60,479 nucleotides of DNA from a virus. The translations under genes and the position numbers were made by a program. The number at the start of each line of letters is the position of its first letter. Position 1 is the first letter of the stretch. Positions 1 through 7,390 of this stretch are shown here, piece by piece. The notes under the pieces are model-generated. The model saw only the letters and a program-made list of their open reading frames with translations, searched no databases and had not been told where the DNA came from. Location: the IMG/VR virus record IMGVR_UViG_3300048548_000184, positions 1-60,479 of that record; one strand, given 5' to 3'.

Positions 1-95
1 ACAGAGACACTGGAAATAGATATGAGCACAGACCTTTACATGTAGAGGCAAACAACGCTCTAGAGTACGCATACAAGAATGGAGTTATATCATGA
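1..95 (+). CDS. 3' end of an unidentified phage gene (partial)
   Basis: These are the last 30 codons of a gene that begins before the window, read in the frame that starts at base 3 and closed by TGA at 93-95. The visible tail (ending EYAYKNGVIS) has no motif I can assign. Its stop overlaps the ATG of the next gene in an ATGA arrangement, so translation of the two is probably coupled. No function is proposed. Confidence 0.6.
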   Translation, partial: RDTGNRYEHRPLHVEANNALEYAYKNGVIS

Positions 96-358
96 GTACT
101 TTGCTAGACTTTTTAGATTCTGATGGTGAGTTAAAAACAGGTAATCTTCCTGAAGAAGAATGGGTAAATATGCCTGAGTTCGTACAAGAGAAAGACGAAC
201 CATATGCAAAGATCATTGTTCGTTTTGAAACTAAAGAGGATCTTAAAGAGTTTGGTGAACTGATTGGACAGAAAGTTAATGTCAAGACAAAAAGTATTTG
301 GCACCCAAGATTAGAGCATGGAAAAAATGCAGGACTACGGTGGATAGACGATGACTAG
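92..358 (+). CDS. small conserved phage protein of unknown function
   Basis: The 88-residue product is acidic at its N-terminus and has a central IIVRFETKEDLKEFGELIG segment followed by KTKSIWHP. I recognise this pattern from other phage genomes, where such proteins lie near ParB-like and DNA-modification genes, but the family has no function known to me. No membrane segment or signal peptide is visible. It overlaps both neighbours (ATGA upstream, 8 bases downstream), so it belongs to the operon carrying the methyltransferase-like and glycosyltransferase genes. Confidence 0.75.
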   Translation: MSTLLDFLDSDGELKTGNLPEEEWVNMPEFVQEKDEPYAKIIVRFETKEDLKEFGELIGQKVNVKTKSIWHPRLEHGKNAGLRWIDDD

Positions 359-857
359 TCTCAACATTCTGAAACAACTTTCTAATACTGCAGAGAGTGA
401 TGAGTGCTATACACCATCAGATCAAGTTCTGCCATTACTAGAATACTTAGATAAAGATAAAACATACTACGAAGCTACGAGTGGAAAGAGTTCGAATATA
501 CTTGACGGATTTCACAAATACGGCTATAATATGATTGGATCTGATGGACGTGACTTCTTTGATTGTGTGTGTGATGATGTGTATGATGGTGTTATTACAA
601 ATCCACCCTACAGTTTAAAAGATAAGTTTATCAGACATTGTTATGATCTAGGCAAGCCGTTTGCGTTGTTCTTGCCTGTTGCATCATTTCAAGGTAAAAG
701 ACGTGGACAAATGTTCATGGACTATGGCATGTCTGCATTGGTTTATAATAATCGTGTGGACTTCACAGGTGGTGGGTCTCCTATGTTTGGTAACGCTTGG
801 TTTATTCATGGGTTCCTGCCACCAAACACAATCTATTGGGTGAATAATCCACAATGA
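351..857 (+). CDS. N6-adenine methyltransferase-like protein
   Basis: The protein has 168 residues. A NPPYS motif near residue 84 matches the catalytic (D/N)PPY motif IV of N6-adenine and related amino-methyltransferases. An upstream YYEATSGKSSNIL segment sits where the SAM-binding motif I would be, although it is degenerate. It is shorter than ordinary phage Dam enzymes and I see no target-recognition domain. It could methylate adenine in phage DNA or act on another planar amine such as an RNA or protein side chain. The next gene is a predicted DNA-base glycosyltransferase, which makes a base-modification role attractive but not proven. Confidence 0.65.
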   Translation: MTSLNILKQLSNTAESDECYTPSDQVLPLLEYLDKDKTYYEATSGKSSNILDGFHKYGYNMIGSDGRDFFDCVCDDVYDGVITNPPYSLKDKFIRHCYDLGKPFALFLPVASFQGKRRGQMFMDYGMSALVYNNRVDFTGGGSPMFGNAWFIHGFLPPNTIYWVNNPQ

Positions 858-1762
858 GAAATAAGTATCCTGTATATGTAGTTTCCAAGAACCGTTGGGA
901 TCAGTGCAAGACTGCAGAGCTTCTTGATAGACTTTCTGTGGACTATCATATCGTGGTTGAAGAAGATCAGCTAGATAGATATGCAGAGCACTTTGATCGT
1001 GATAAGCTATTGGTTCTTGATAAAACATATCAGGATACTTATGATACGTTTGATGATTTGGGTGATACTAAGAGCAAGGGGCCAGGCGCTGCTAGAAACT
1101 TTGCATGGGATCATTCTATACAGACGTATGGTTCTAAATGGCATTGGGTTATGGATGACAACATCTATGACTTTCACCGTCTAAATAGGAACGTAAAGGT
1201 TGCGGTCAGAACACTGTCATGGTTCAGGGCTATGGAAGACTTCTGTGATAGGTACACTAATGTTGCTATTGCAGGACCAAACTATAGTAAGTTTTGTAAG
1301 GCAACTGATTGTGTACCACCACTTATCTTTAATACAAGAATATATTCGTGTCTACTAATACGTAATGATATTCCTTATAGATGGCGTGGTAGATATAACG
1401 AAGACACTGATCTGTCTTTAAGAGCATTAAAGGATGGTTGGTGTACTGTACAGTTCAATGCTTTTCTAGCTGACAAGGGTACGACTCAACGTGTTGGTGG
1501 TGGTAATACCAAAGAGTTCTACGCTGAAGAGGGTACGCTACCTAAGTCAGAAATGCTAAAGGAAATGCATCCTGATGTTACAGAAGTGGTTTGGAAGTTT
1601 AATCGTTGGCATCATCATGTTGACTACAGGCCATTTAGAAAGAACCGATTAATAAAAGTTGATAGTCTAGAATATTCTAGTGATCCTGAGTATGGCATGA
1701 AACTTATAGATATCGGTAGAGAAAACATTGGTAGGCGTACTATTGATGATTATTGGGGATAG
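854..1762 (+). CDS. TET-associated-type glycosyltransferase (predicted DNA-base glycosyltransferase)
   Basis: The 302-residue protein opens with YPVYVVSKNRW, has GPGAARNFAW near residue 76, and then HWVMDDNIYDFHRLNR around residue 97, where DDN is the probable metal and nucleotide-sugar site. A YNEDTDLSLRALKDGW segment follows. This order matches the TAGT family described by Aravind and colleagues in phage base-hypermodification operons, in which a sugar is transferred to a hydroxylated base. The gene starts four bases inside the preceding methyltransferase-like gene and is followed by nucleotide-sugar genes. No TET/JBP dioxygenase or hydroxymethylase is evident in the window, so the acceptor base is unknown. 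It could instead glycosylate another acceptor. Confidence 0.72.
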   Translation: MRNKYPVYVVSKNRWDQCKTAELLDRLSVDYHIVVEEDQLDRYAEHFDRDKLLVLDKTYQDTYDTFDDLGDTKSKGPGAARNFAWDHSIQTYGSKWHWVMDDNIYDFHRLNRNVKVAVRTLSWFRAMEDFCDRYTNVAIAGPNYSKFCKATDCVPPLIFNTRIYSCLLIRNDIPYRWRGRYNEDTDLSLRALKDGWCTVQFNAFLADKGTTQRVGGGNTKEFYAEEGTLPKSEMLKEMHPDVTEVVWKFNRWHHHVDYRPFRKNRLIKVDSLEYSSDPEYGMKLIDIGRENIGRRTIDDYWG

Positions 1763-1765
1763 ATT

Positions 1766-2137
1766 ATGAATACTAAGGTTTGTAGAATGTGTAAAGGCGA
1801 TAAGCCTTTGACTGCATATAACATCGATAGGAGATCTACTAAAGGTAAGCCGTTTTATCGAACAGCTTGTAGAGAATGTGAAAGAGAAAAGAGTCGGTTA
1901 ACCGAAGCCTTAAAAAAGACTGCCCCACCTCAACCAAAAGATAGGGTGTGTCAGTGTTGCGAAAAAATTATAGCAGAAGAAGATAGAATAAATTTTGATC
2001 ATTGTCCTACCACAATGAAGTTTAGAGGGTGGATATGTACTAATTGCAATACAGGTCTTGGTAAGTTTGGTGACAACTTAGAGGGCTTAAACAAAGTTAT
2101 TGAATACTTGAAAGGATATGATAATGAAAGCAGGTAA
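1766..2137 (+). CDS. recombination endonuclease VII family protein
   Basis: The 123-residue protein has two N-terminal CxxC pairs (CRMC and CREC) and a second pair set, CQCC and CTNC. Between these lies NFDHCPTTMKFRGWICTNCN, the His-Me-finger core of the endonuclease VII family, with DH as the catalytic pair and the cysteines holding zinc. T4 gp49 of this family resolves branched DNA during packaging and recombination. The protein is close in length to phage Endo VII-like nucleases (T4 gp49 has 157 residues). It could also act as a homing or nicking nuclease. The gene overlaps the next one by 14 bases. Confidence 0.8.
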   Translation: MNTKVCRMCKGDKPLTAYNIDRRSTKGKPFYRTACRECEREKSRLTEALKKTAPPQPKDRVCQCCEKIIAEEDRINFDHCPTTMKFRGWICTNCNTGLGKFGDNLEGLNKVIEYLKGYDNESR

Positions 2138-2543
2138 AGTATGGGGCACGACAGAACTGATTGAAGCAAATGGTGCTTTAGAGTTTCATCGTATTGAAAT
2201 GCATGAAGGTGGTGTGTGCTCGAAGCATTTACATCGATATAAGTGGAATGGGTTCTATGTAGAGTCGGGCAAGATGCTTATCCGCACATGGCAACGTGAC
2301 TATAATTTAGTTGATGTTACTGTTCTTGATGAAGGCGATTATCATAAAGTTAAACCTGGCCTCTATCATCAGTTTGAATGTCTTCAAGAAGGCGTAGCTT
2401 ATGAGTTGTATTGGGCAGAGTTTAATCATAATGATATTGAACGTGAGACTGTTGGTTATCATATTGATGATCAAGAGGATGATATCACGTTTGAGATTGG
2501 TCGTGATGAAGATGGAGCCTACATTAAACATTCATCGTCATGA
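2124..2543 (+). CDS. single-domain cupin, sugar isomerase/epimerase-like
   Basis: The product has 139 residues. The first cupin motif (HEGGVCSKHLHRYKWNGFYV, with HxH and a downstream acidic residue) and the second (HKVKPGLYHQFE) are both present and supply the histidines expected to bind a metal. The size and motifs resemble phosphomannose-isomerase-type or sugar-modifying cupins. I start it at 2124, not at the ATG at 2118, because AAAGGA at 2111-2116 is correctly spaced only from 2124. It overlaps the Endo VII-like gene upstream and the cytidylyltransferase downstream and probably helps make a nucleotide sugar. Confidence 0.7.
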   Translation: MKAGKVWGTTELIEANGALEFHRIEMHEGGVCSKHLHRYKWNGFYVESGKMLIRTWQRDYNLVDVTVLDEGDYHKVKPGLYHQFECLQEGVAYELYWAEFNHNDIERETVGYHIDDQEDDITFEIGRDEDGAYIKHSSS

Positions 2544-2980
2544 CTGTAGGTATCACATTCAGCACATTTGACCTGCTTCATGCAGGTCATATTGCTATGT
2601 TAAGAGAGGCAAAAAATCATTGCGACTATCTGATATGTGGATTGCAGGTAGATCCATCCAGAGATAGAGAAGGTAAGAACCCACCAGTTCAAAGCCTAGT
2701 CGAGAGATGGACTCAATTGCAAGGTGTCAAGTATGTGGATGAAATAATTCCGTATGAATCTGAAAAAGATTTAGAAGACATCTTGCAATTGTTTGGGATT
2801 CATGTTAGAATAATCGGAGAAGAGTATAAAGATACTACCTTTACGGGCAGAAAGATATGTGCCAAAAGGGGTATTGAGATAAAGTATAACAAAAGAGATC
2901 ATAGGTTTTCTTCTACAGATTTACGAGGAAGAGTATATGATAAAGAACTTATGAAGGATATAGAAGATGAAAGAACCTGA
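2540..2980 (+). CDS. cytidylyltransferase-like nucleotidyltransferase
   Basis: The 146-residue protein begins GITFSTFDLLHAGHIAML. HAGH is the HxGH signature of the glycerol-3-phosphate cytidylyltransferase / RfaE-C superfamily, and RIIGEEYKDTTFTGR around residue 90 and SSTDLRGR near residue 125 fit the nucleotide-binding end. The expected reaction joins CTP (or ATP) to a phosphorylated polyol or sugar, releasing pyrophosphate. The length agrees with single-domain members. It sits between a cupin and a nucleotide-sugar dehydrogenase, overlapping both, so the three genes look like one pathway. Confidence 0.78.
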   Translation: MTVGITFSTFDLLHAGHIAMLREAKNHCDYLICGLQVDPSRDREGKNPPVQSLVERWTQLQGVKYVDEIIPYESEKDLEDILQLFGIHVRIIGEEYKDTTFTGRKICAKRGIEIKYNKRDHRFSSTDLRGRVYDKELMKDIEDERT

Positions 2981-3896
2981 ACTGCAACCTGTGGTAAAAC
3001 GCAGGGAGCAAAACTTTAAACTAGGTATTATTGGACATGGGTTTGTCGGTAAAGCCGTTGACTACATTTTCTCTACAAATTCTGTTGAGAAGTTCATTGT
3101 AGATCCAAAGATTAGTGAGAACACACTACAAGATCTTTGTGCATGGCAACCAAACTGTGTGTTTATTTGCTTGCCCACACCTGCGTCTGATGACGGTAGC
3201 ATTGATACTAAGGCTATTGATGAGGCTGTGATGCGTTTAGTAAATCAGACTGATGCATTTATTGTAATCAAATCAACCATTACACCTGATGTTATTGATC
3301 GTCTATCACGTATCGATGGACGTATTGTTTATGAGCCTGAGTTCTTAAATGAGAGTAATGCCAAAGAAGGTATGACTAATGCACGTTATAGAGTCTTTGG
3401 TGTACAGCAGCAGGAAGCAGCTTCCCACTTAGAAGGATTATATAACTACTTCTCTTTGGCTAACCCTGCACAGACTATCACAATGTCTCCTGTAGAAGCT
3501 TCATTCTTCAAGTACACTGTGAACAACTATCTTGCTATGAAGGTTACATTCATGAACCAACTCAAGAAAGTTATGGATGATTTTGGCGGTAGTTACAATC
3601 AGTTGTCACGTGCGTTGATGGCAGATCAGCGTATTGGTCATAGTCATATGAAGATCCCCGGTCATGATGGACGTGATGGTTTTGGTGGAGCATGTTTTCC
3701 AAAAGACCTGTCTGCATTTATTAACTTTATTGATAATAGAACTGATCAGTCTTCTGAGATTTGGAAAACTGTACAGAACCTTAATAATGAAATTAGAAGT
3801 GAATACGATTTAAACGATAGAGAAAGAGAACAAAATGTCGATTATGGACAAACTGAAGACGAACAGCAAGATCAAGACAACGGAAGTTCTGACTAA
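2967..3896 (+). CDS. UDP-glucose/GDP-mannose dehydrogenase family protein lacking the C-terminal domain
   Basis: The 309-residue protein has the Rossmann motif GIIGHGFVGKA (residues 20-30), the family segment CLPTP, the EFLNE segment, the central helix with the lysine and NN residues, and the catalytic-cysteine region GFGGACFPKDL near residue 240. Family enzymes oxidise the C6 hydroxyl of a UDP- or GDP-sugar to a carboxylate with two NAD+. They are usually about 390-450 residues and carry a C-terminal nucleotide-sugar-binding domain, which is absent here; the protein ends in an acidic tail. That tail is read across the first 62 bases of uvsX in another frame. Whether the truncated form is active is uncertain. 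Confidence 0.8.
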   Translation: MKEPELQPVVKRREQNFKLGIIGHGFVGKAVDYIFSTNSVEKFIVDPKISENTLQDLCAWQPNCVFICLPTPASDDGSIDTKAIDEAVMRLVNQTDAFIVIKSTITPDVIDRLSRIDGRIVYEPEFLNESNAKEGMTNARYRVFGVQQQEAASHLEGLYNYFSLANPAQTITMSPVEASFFKYTVNNYLAMKVTFMNQLKKVMDDFGGSYNQLSRALMADQRIGHSHMKIPGHDGRDGFGGACFPKDLSAFINFIDNRTDQSSEIWKTVQNLNNEIRSEYDLNDREREQNVDYGQTEDEQQDQDNGSSD

Positions 3897-4890
3897 ATCT
3901 AAGTTCTTTAATGAAAAAGAGATGGTTCCTACAAACGTTCCTATGATGAATGTGGCACTATCTGGTTCTGTTGATGGTGGGCTATCTTCAGGTCTAACAG
4001 TTCTTGCAGGACCATCTAAGCATTTTAAAACATCCTTTGCTCTGATGATGGCTTCGTCATATCTAAAAGCAAAGCCCAATGCTGTGATGATTTTTTATGA
4101 CTCAGAGTTTGGTTCACCTCAGGCATACTTTGATCAGTTTGATGTGGATACAAGTCGTGTGCTGCATGTACCTATTACCAATGTAGAAGAGTTGAAGTTT
4201 GATCTAGTTGCTCAGTTAGAGGGTCTTGATCGTGATGATGATGTTATTATTATTATCGACTCTATTGGTAACTTGGCTTCTAAAAAAGAACTAGAAGATG
4301 CAAAGGATGAGAAGTCGGTTGCAGACATGTCACGTGCCAAAGCATTTAAGAGCTTGTTCCGCATGACTACACCATACCTAACGATGAAAAACATTCCAAT
4401 GATTGCAATCAATCACACGTATAAAGAGATTGGATTGTTTCCAAAGGATGTTGTATCTGGTGGTACGGGTATCTACTATAGTGCAGATAACATTTGGATT
4501 ATTGGTAGACAGCAAGATAAAAAAGGAACTGAAATACAAGGATATCATTTTGTTATTAACGTGGATAAAAGCAGATTTGTTAAAGAGAAGTCGAAAATTC
4601 CTATCACTGTGTCTTGGGATGGTGGTGTCAAACATTATTCTGGCTTGCTCGATTGTGCTCTTGCTGGCGGTTATGCTACTAAGCCTTCCAATGGCTGGTA
4701 TGCTGTGGTCGATCAGACTACTGGAGAAGTTGGACCAAAGGTACGGTACGATGCCACTCTTGATGAATCTTTCTGGAATCCAATCTTTGCTGAAACAGAT
4801 TTTAAAGATTTCTTAAAGAAGCAATATCAGATTGGTCATAGATCACTAGTAGATATGGATGAGATTGTAGTTGAGGAAGTGACACAGTGA
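3835..4890 (+). CDS. uvsX: UvsX, RecA-like recombinase
   Basis: The 351-residue protein carries the UvsX-type Walker A AGPSKHFKTS (residues 58-67) and a Walker B strand DDVIIIIDSIGNL near residue 138. A RecA-like L1/L2 region follows (AINHTYKEIG, VVSGGTGIYYSADNIW). It forms filaments on single-stranded DNA and drives the strand exchange that feeds recombination-dependent T4-like replication. The family is about 390 residues in T4, so this one is slightly short. The N-terminus MSIMDKLK resembles other UvsX starts. It overlaps the preceding dehydrogenase by 62 bases and its stop overlaps the GTG of the next gene. Confidence 0.95.
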   Translation: MSIMDKLKTNSKIKTTEVLTKSKFFNEKEMVPTNVPMMNVALSGSVDGGLSSGLTVLAGPSKHFKTSFALMMASSYLKAKPNAVMIFYDSEFGSPQAYFDQFDVDTSRVLHVPITNVEELKFDLVAQLEGLDRDDDVIIIIDSIGNLASKKELEDAKDEKSVADMSRAKAFKSLFRMTTPYLTMKNIPMIAINHTYKEIGLFPKDVVSGGTGIYYSADNIWIIGRQQDKKGTEIQGYHFVINVDKSRFVKEKSKIPITVSWDGGVKHYSGLLDCALAGGYATKPSNGWYAVVDQTTGEVGPKVRYDATLDESFWNPIFAETDFKDFLKKQYQIGHRSLVDMDEIVVEEVTQ

Positions 4891-5174
4891 AACAAAATAT
4901 TGACTACGAACTTATCCCCGGGAATAATGATCATTGGAACATCAGAATTAAGACAGGTTATTACATAGAAACAGTATTTAATTTTGGTGAACTTAAGGTC
5001 GGAGAAGATGGTGAGACACTAACATTTACGTCAGATGTTGTGTCTGACGTTCTTGGCGAGGATTGGAAACCTCATGAAGATATTGATTGGCACCACACTA
5101 CAGGAGAAATATTGTATGACATACTAGAACAACAGGTAGAAAGACAAGAAAAAGATATTGTAACTCCTGAATGA
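4887..5174 (+). CDS. conserved hypothetical phage protein next to uvsX
   Basis: A GTG start at 4887 overlaps the uvsX stop (GTGA). The 95-residue product is acidic, contains a DYELIPGNNDHWNIRIKTG start and an IDWHHTTGEILYDILE segment, and has no recognisable domain, signal peptide or membrane span. Its position between recombinase and helicase suggests a replication-related role, but this is inference from context only. Confidence 0.75.
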   Translation: MKQNIDYELIPGNNDHWNIRIKTGYYIETVFNFGELKVGEDGETLTFTSDVVSDVLGEDWKPHEDIDWHHTTGEILYDILEQQVERQEKDIVTPE

Positions 5175-5186
5175 TTGTGGTATAAT
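5158..5186 (+). promoter_or_regulatory. sigma70-like promoter for the helicase gene, probably leaderless
   Basis: TTGTAA at 5158-5163 and TATAAT at 5181-5186 are separated by exactly 17 bases. Transcription would start near 5193, which is the A of the helicase ATG. No ribosome-binding sequence precedes that ATG, so the message is predicted to be leaderless. The promoter lies inside the end of the preceding gene. Confidence 0.6.
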
Positions 5187-5192
5187 TATAGA

Positions 5193-6566
5193 ATGAAAAA
5201 TTTAGAACAAGTCATACTACGTCACCTACTAACGGATGAGCCTTACATGCGTAAGGTTCTTCCTTTTGTAAAACCAGAATATTTTCAAGGAGTATACAAT
5301 CAGTTATTTAAACAGATTGCGAAGTATGTTGCTAAGTATAATAAGCTTCCTACTCAAGAAAGCTTAAAAATTGATATTGATCAGAGCGAAAAGTTTAATC
5401 CTGATCAGTATACTGCTGCACTCGAAATACTTCCAATCATATTTGATAAAGAAACTGTCAAGGCTAACGATAAGTGGTTAGAAGATACCACTGAGAAGTG
5501 GTGTCAAGATAGAGCTATACATAATGCTATTATGGAGTCTATCTCCATTATTGATGGTAAGCACAGAGATCTTACCAAGAATGCTCTACCTGATTTACTT
5601 ACAAAAGCCTTGGCAGTTTCTTTTGATGCGAACATTGGACACGACTATGTGGATAATGTTTCTGATCGTTATGATTTCTATCATGAGCAAGAAGAGCGTA
5701 TTCCATTCGATTTAGAATATATGAATAAAATTACTAAGGGTGGATTGCCTAACAAAACACTGAACGTTGCATTAGCAGGTACTGGTGTAGGTAAATCTTT
5801 ATTCATGTGCCATGTTGCAGCTAATGCGTTAACACAAGGTCGCAATGTGCTATATATTACAATGGAAATGGCAGAAGAGCGTATTGCTGAACGTATTGAT
5901 GCTAATCTTTTGGACATACCTATAGATCAGTTGGAAACTCTATCTAAAGATATGTTGATTGATAAGGTGCATAACATTGCAGGTAAGAGTAATGGTAAAC
6001 TTATTGTAAAAGAGTATCCCACAGGTTCAGCACATACAGGGCACTTTAGAGCATTATTGAATGAGCTTAAGTTGAAGAAAGACTTTGTACCTGAGATGAT
6101 CTTCATTGACTATCTCAATATATGTGCGTCTAGTCGAATGAAAGGCATGGGGGGATCTATCAATTCGTACACTTATATTAAGGCTATTGCGGAAGAACTA
6201 CGTGGACTCGCAGTCGAGTTCGCATTACCGATTGTCACTGCAACACAAACGACTCGTAGTGGTTACTCTAACTCAGATGTTGGGCTTGAAGACACGAGCG
6301 AGTCTTTTGGACTACCCGCAACAGCCGACTTAATGTTTGCTTTGATTTCAAGTGAAGAGCTAGAGTCACTTGGTCAGATCATGGTAAAGCAACTCAAGAA
6401 TAGGTACAACGATCCTAGCAGCAACAAGAGATTTGTGGTAGGTGTTGATAGGTCAAAGATGAAGCTGTTTGATGTTGATGATGCTGAAGGTAATCTGATA
6501 GATGATACAGCAACCTTTGATAAAACAAACACTGCAGAACGATTTAAAGATTTTAAGATGGAGTAA
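5193..6566 (+). CDS. DnaB-like replicative helicase (T4 gp41 type)
   Basis: The 457-residue protein has an N-terminal DnaB-like helical domain and a RecA-fold ATPase domain with Walker A AGTGVGKS near residue 200. Downstream are MEMAEERIAERID, the Walker B region EMIFIDYLN, and a glutamine-containing sensor in VTATQTTRSGY. It should form the hexameric 5'-3' helicase of the phage fork. I use ATG 5193 because an upstream TTG (5175) has no ribosome-binding site and lies before the predicted transcription start. No primase gene is visible in the window. Confidence 0.92.
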   Translation: MKNLEQVILRHLLTDEPYMRKVLPFVKPEYFQGVYNQLFKQIAKYVAKYNKLPTQESLKIDIDQSEKFNPDQYTAALEILPIIFDKETVKANDKWLEDTTEKWCQDRAIHNAIMESISIIDGKHRDLTKNALPDLLTKALAVSFDANIGHDYVDNVSDRYDFYHEQEERIPFDLEYMNKITKGGLPNKTLNVALAGTGVGKSLFMCHVAANALTQGRNVLYITMEMAEERIAERIDANLLDIPIDQLETLSKDMLIDKVHNIAGKSNGKLIVKEYPTGSAHTGHFRALLNELKLKKDFVPEMIFIDYLNICASSRMKGMGGSINSYTYIKAIAEELRGLAVEFALPIVTATQTTRSGYSNSDVGLEDTSESFGLPATADLMFALISSEELESLGQIMVKQLKNRYNDPSSNKRFVVGVDRSKMKLFDVDDAEGNLIDDTATFDKTNTAERFKDFKME

Positions 6567-6569
6567 ATA

Positions 6570-6689
6570 ATGGCACTAAAAGGTTTAACATTTAAGAAGA
6601 AGACAAGTATCGGTAAACGCAATGTGAAGATGTCTTCTATGAATAAAAGTAAAAAGCGCAGCTACAAAAAGAATCGGGGTCAAGGTTAA
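6570..6689 (+). CDS. very small basic phage protein
   Basis: This is a 39-codon frame (MALKGLTFKKKTSIGK...KKNRGQG) with very high lysine and arginine content. It starts directly after the helicase gene, and its TAA overlaps the thyX ATG (TAATG). Similar short basic peptides follow helicase genes in other marine T4-like phages, as far as I remember. The composition suggests nucleic-acid binding. No domain can be assigned. Confidence 0.65.
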   Translation: MALKGLTFKKKTSIGKRNVKMSSMNKSKKRSYKKNRGQG

Positions 6690-7390
6690 TGAAGGCAAGG
6701 CTTATATCATATAGTCAACCTGTTCGTCATGTTCACTCAGGTGAACCAGGGATTATGGGTTTAGATAATATTCAGGATCTAGTTGCATATTGTGCTAGAG
6801 TCTCTAACCCCTCAAATCAAGCAAACACCAAAACCACACCAAAGTTGTTAGACTATTTGATCAAACATAAGCACTGGTCACCATTTGAAATGGCTTCTGC
6901 TTGTATTGAAGTTGAAACCACACGTGATATTGCTAGACAGTTCTTACGGCATCGTTCATTTTCATTCCAAGAGTTCTCACAAAGATACGCTGATATTAGA
7001 GACCTAGATAGTAGTGTTGTAATCAGAAAGGCAAGGTTACAAGATCCTAAGAACAGACAGGCCAGTGTTATCACAGACAATACTAACTTGCATCTAACTT
7101 GGGAGCAACATCAACGCAACGTATGGCATACTGCCATGCAAGCATATGAGTGGGCAATCGAAAATGGAATCGCAAAAGAACAGGCAAGAGCGGTACTACC
7201 AGAAGGCAATACGGTTAGTAGGTTATATGTTAATGGTACTATTCGCTCCTGGATACATTATGTCGAGTTACGTTCAGCAAATGGAACTCAAAAGGAACAC
7301 GCAGACTTGGCGGTGGAAATTGCCAAAGCAATAAGTGCTATATATCCAAAAGCAATGGAGTTTGTAGATGACGGAACTAGTACTTCGTAA
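6689..7390 (+). CDS. thyX: flavin-dependent thymidylate synthase ThyX
   Basis: The 233-residue protein contains RHRSFSFQEFSQRY near residue 88, which fits the ThyX signature RHRxxSxxxxSxR. A C-terminal segment ARAVLPEGNTVSRLYVNGTI supplies dUMP- and FAD-contacting residues. The enzyme makes dTMP from dUMP using methylene-tetrahydrofolate and FAD/NADPH, supplying thymidine for replication. It lies in the replication and nucleotide block and overlaps the next gene by 23 bases. Confidence 0.95.
   Translation: MKARLISYSQPVRHVHSGEPGIMGLDNIQDLVAYCARVSNPSNQANTKTTPKLLDYLIKHKHWSPFEMASACIEVETTRDIARQFLRHRSFSFQEFSQRYADIRDLDSSVVIRKARLQDPKNRQASVITDNTNLHLTWEQHQRNVWHTAMQAYEWAIENGIAKEQARAVLPEGNTVSRLYVNGTIRSWIHYVELRSANGTQKEHADLAVEIAKAISAIYPKAMEFVDDGTSTS

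Noticed and set aside
684-1028. Minus-strand open frame across the methyltransferase-like and glycosyltransferase genes
   Set aside because: It lies opposite two genes with recognisable motifs, has no ribosome-binding site and no familiar protein features. The same applies to the other opposite-strand frames in the window outside 9.1-10.3 and 17.8-18.6 kb.
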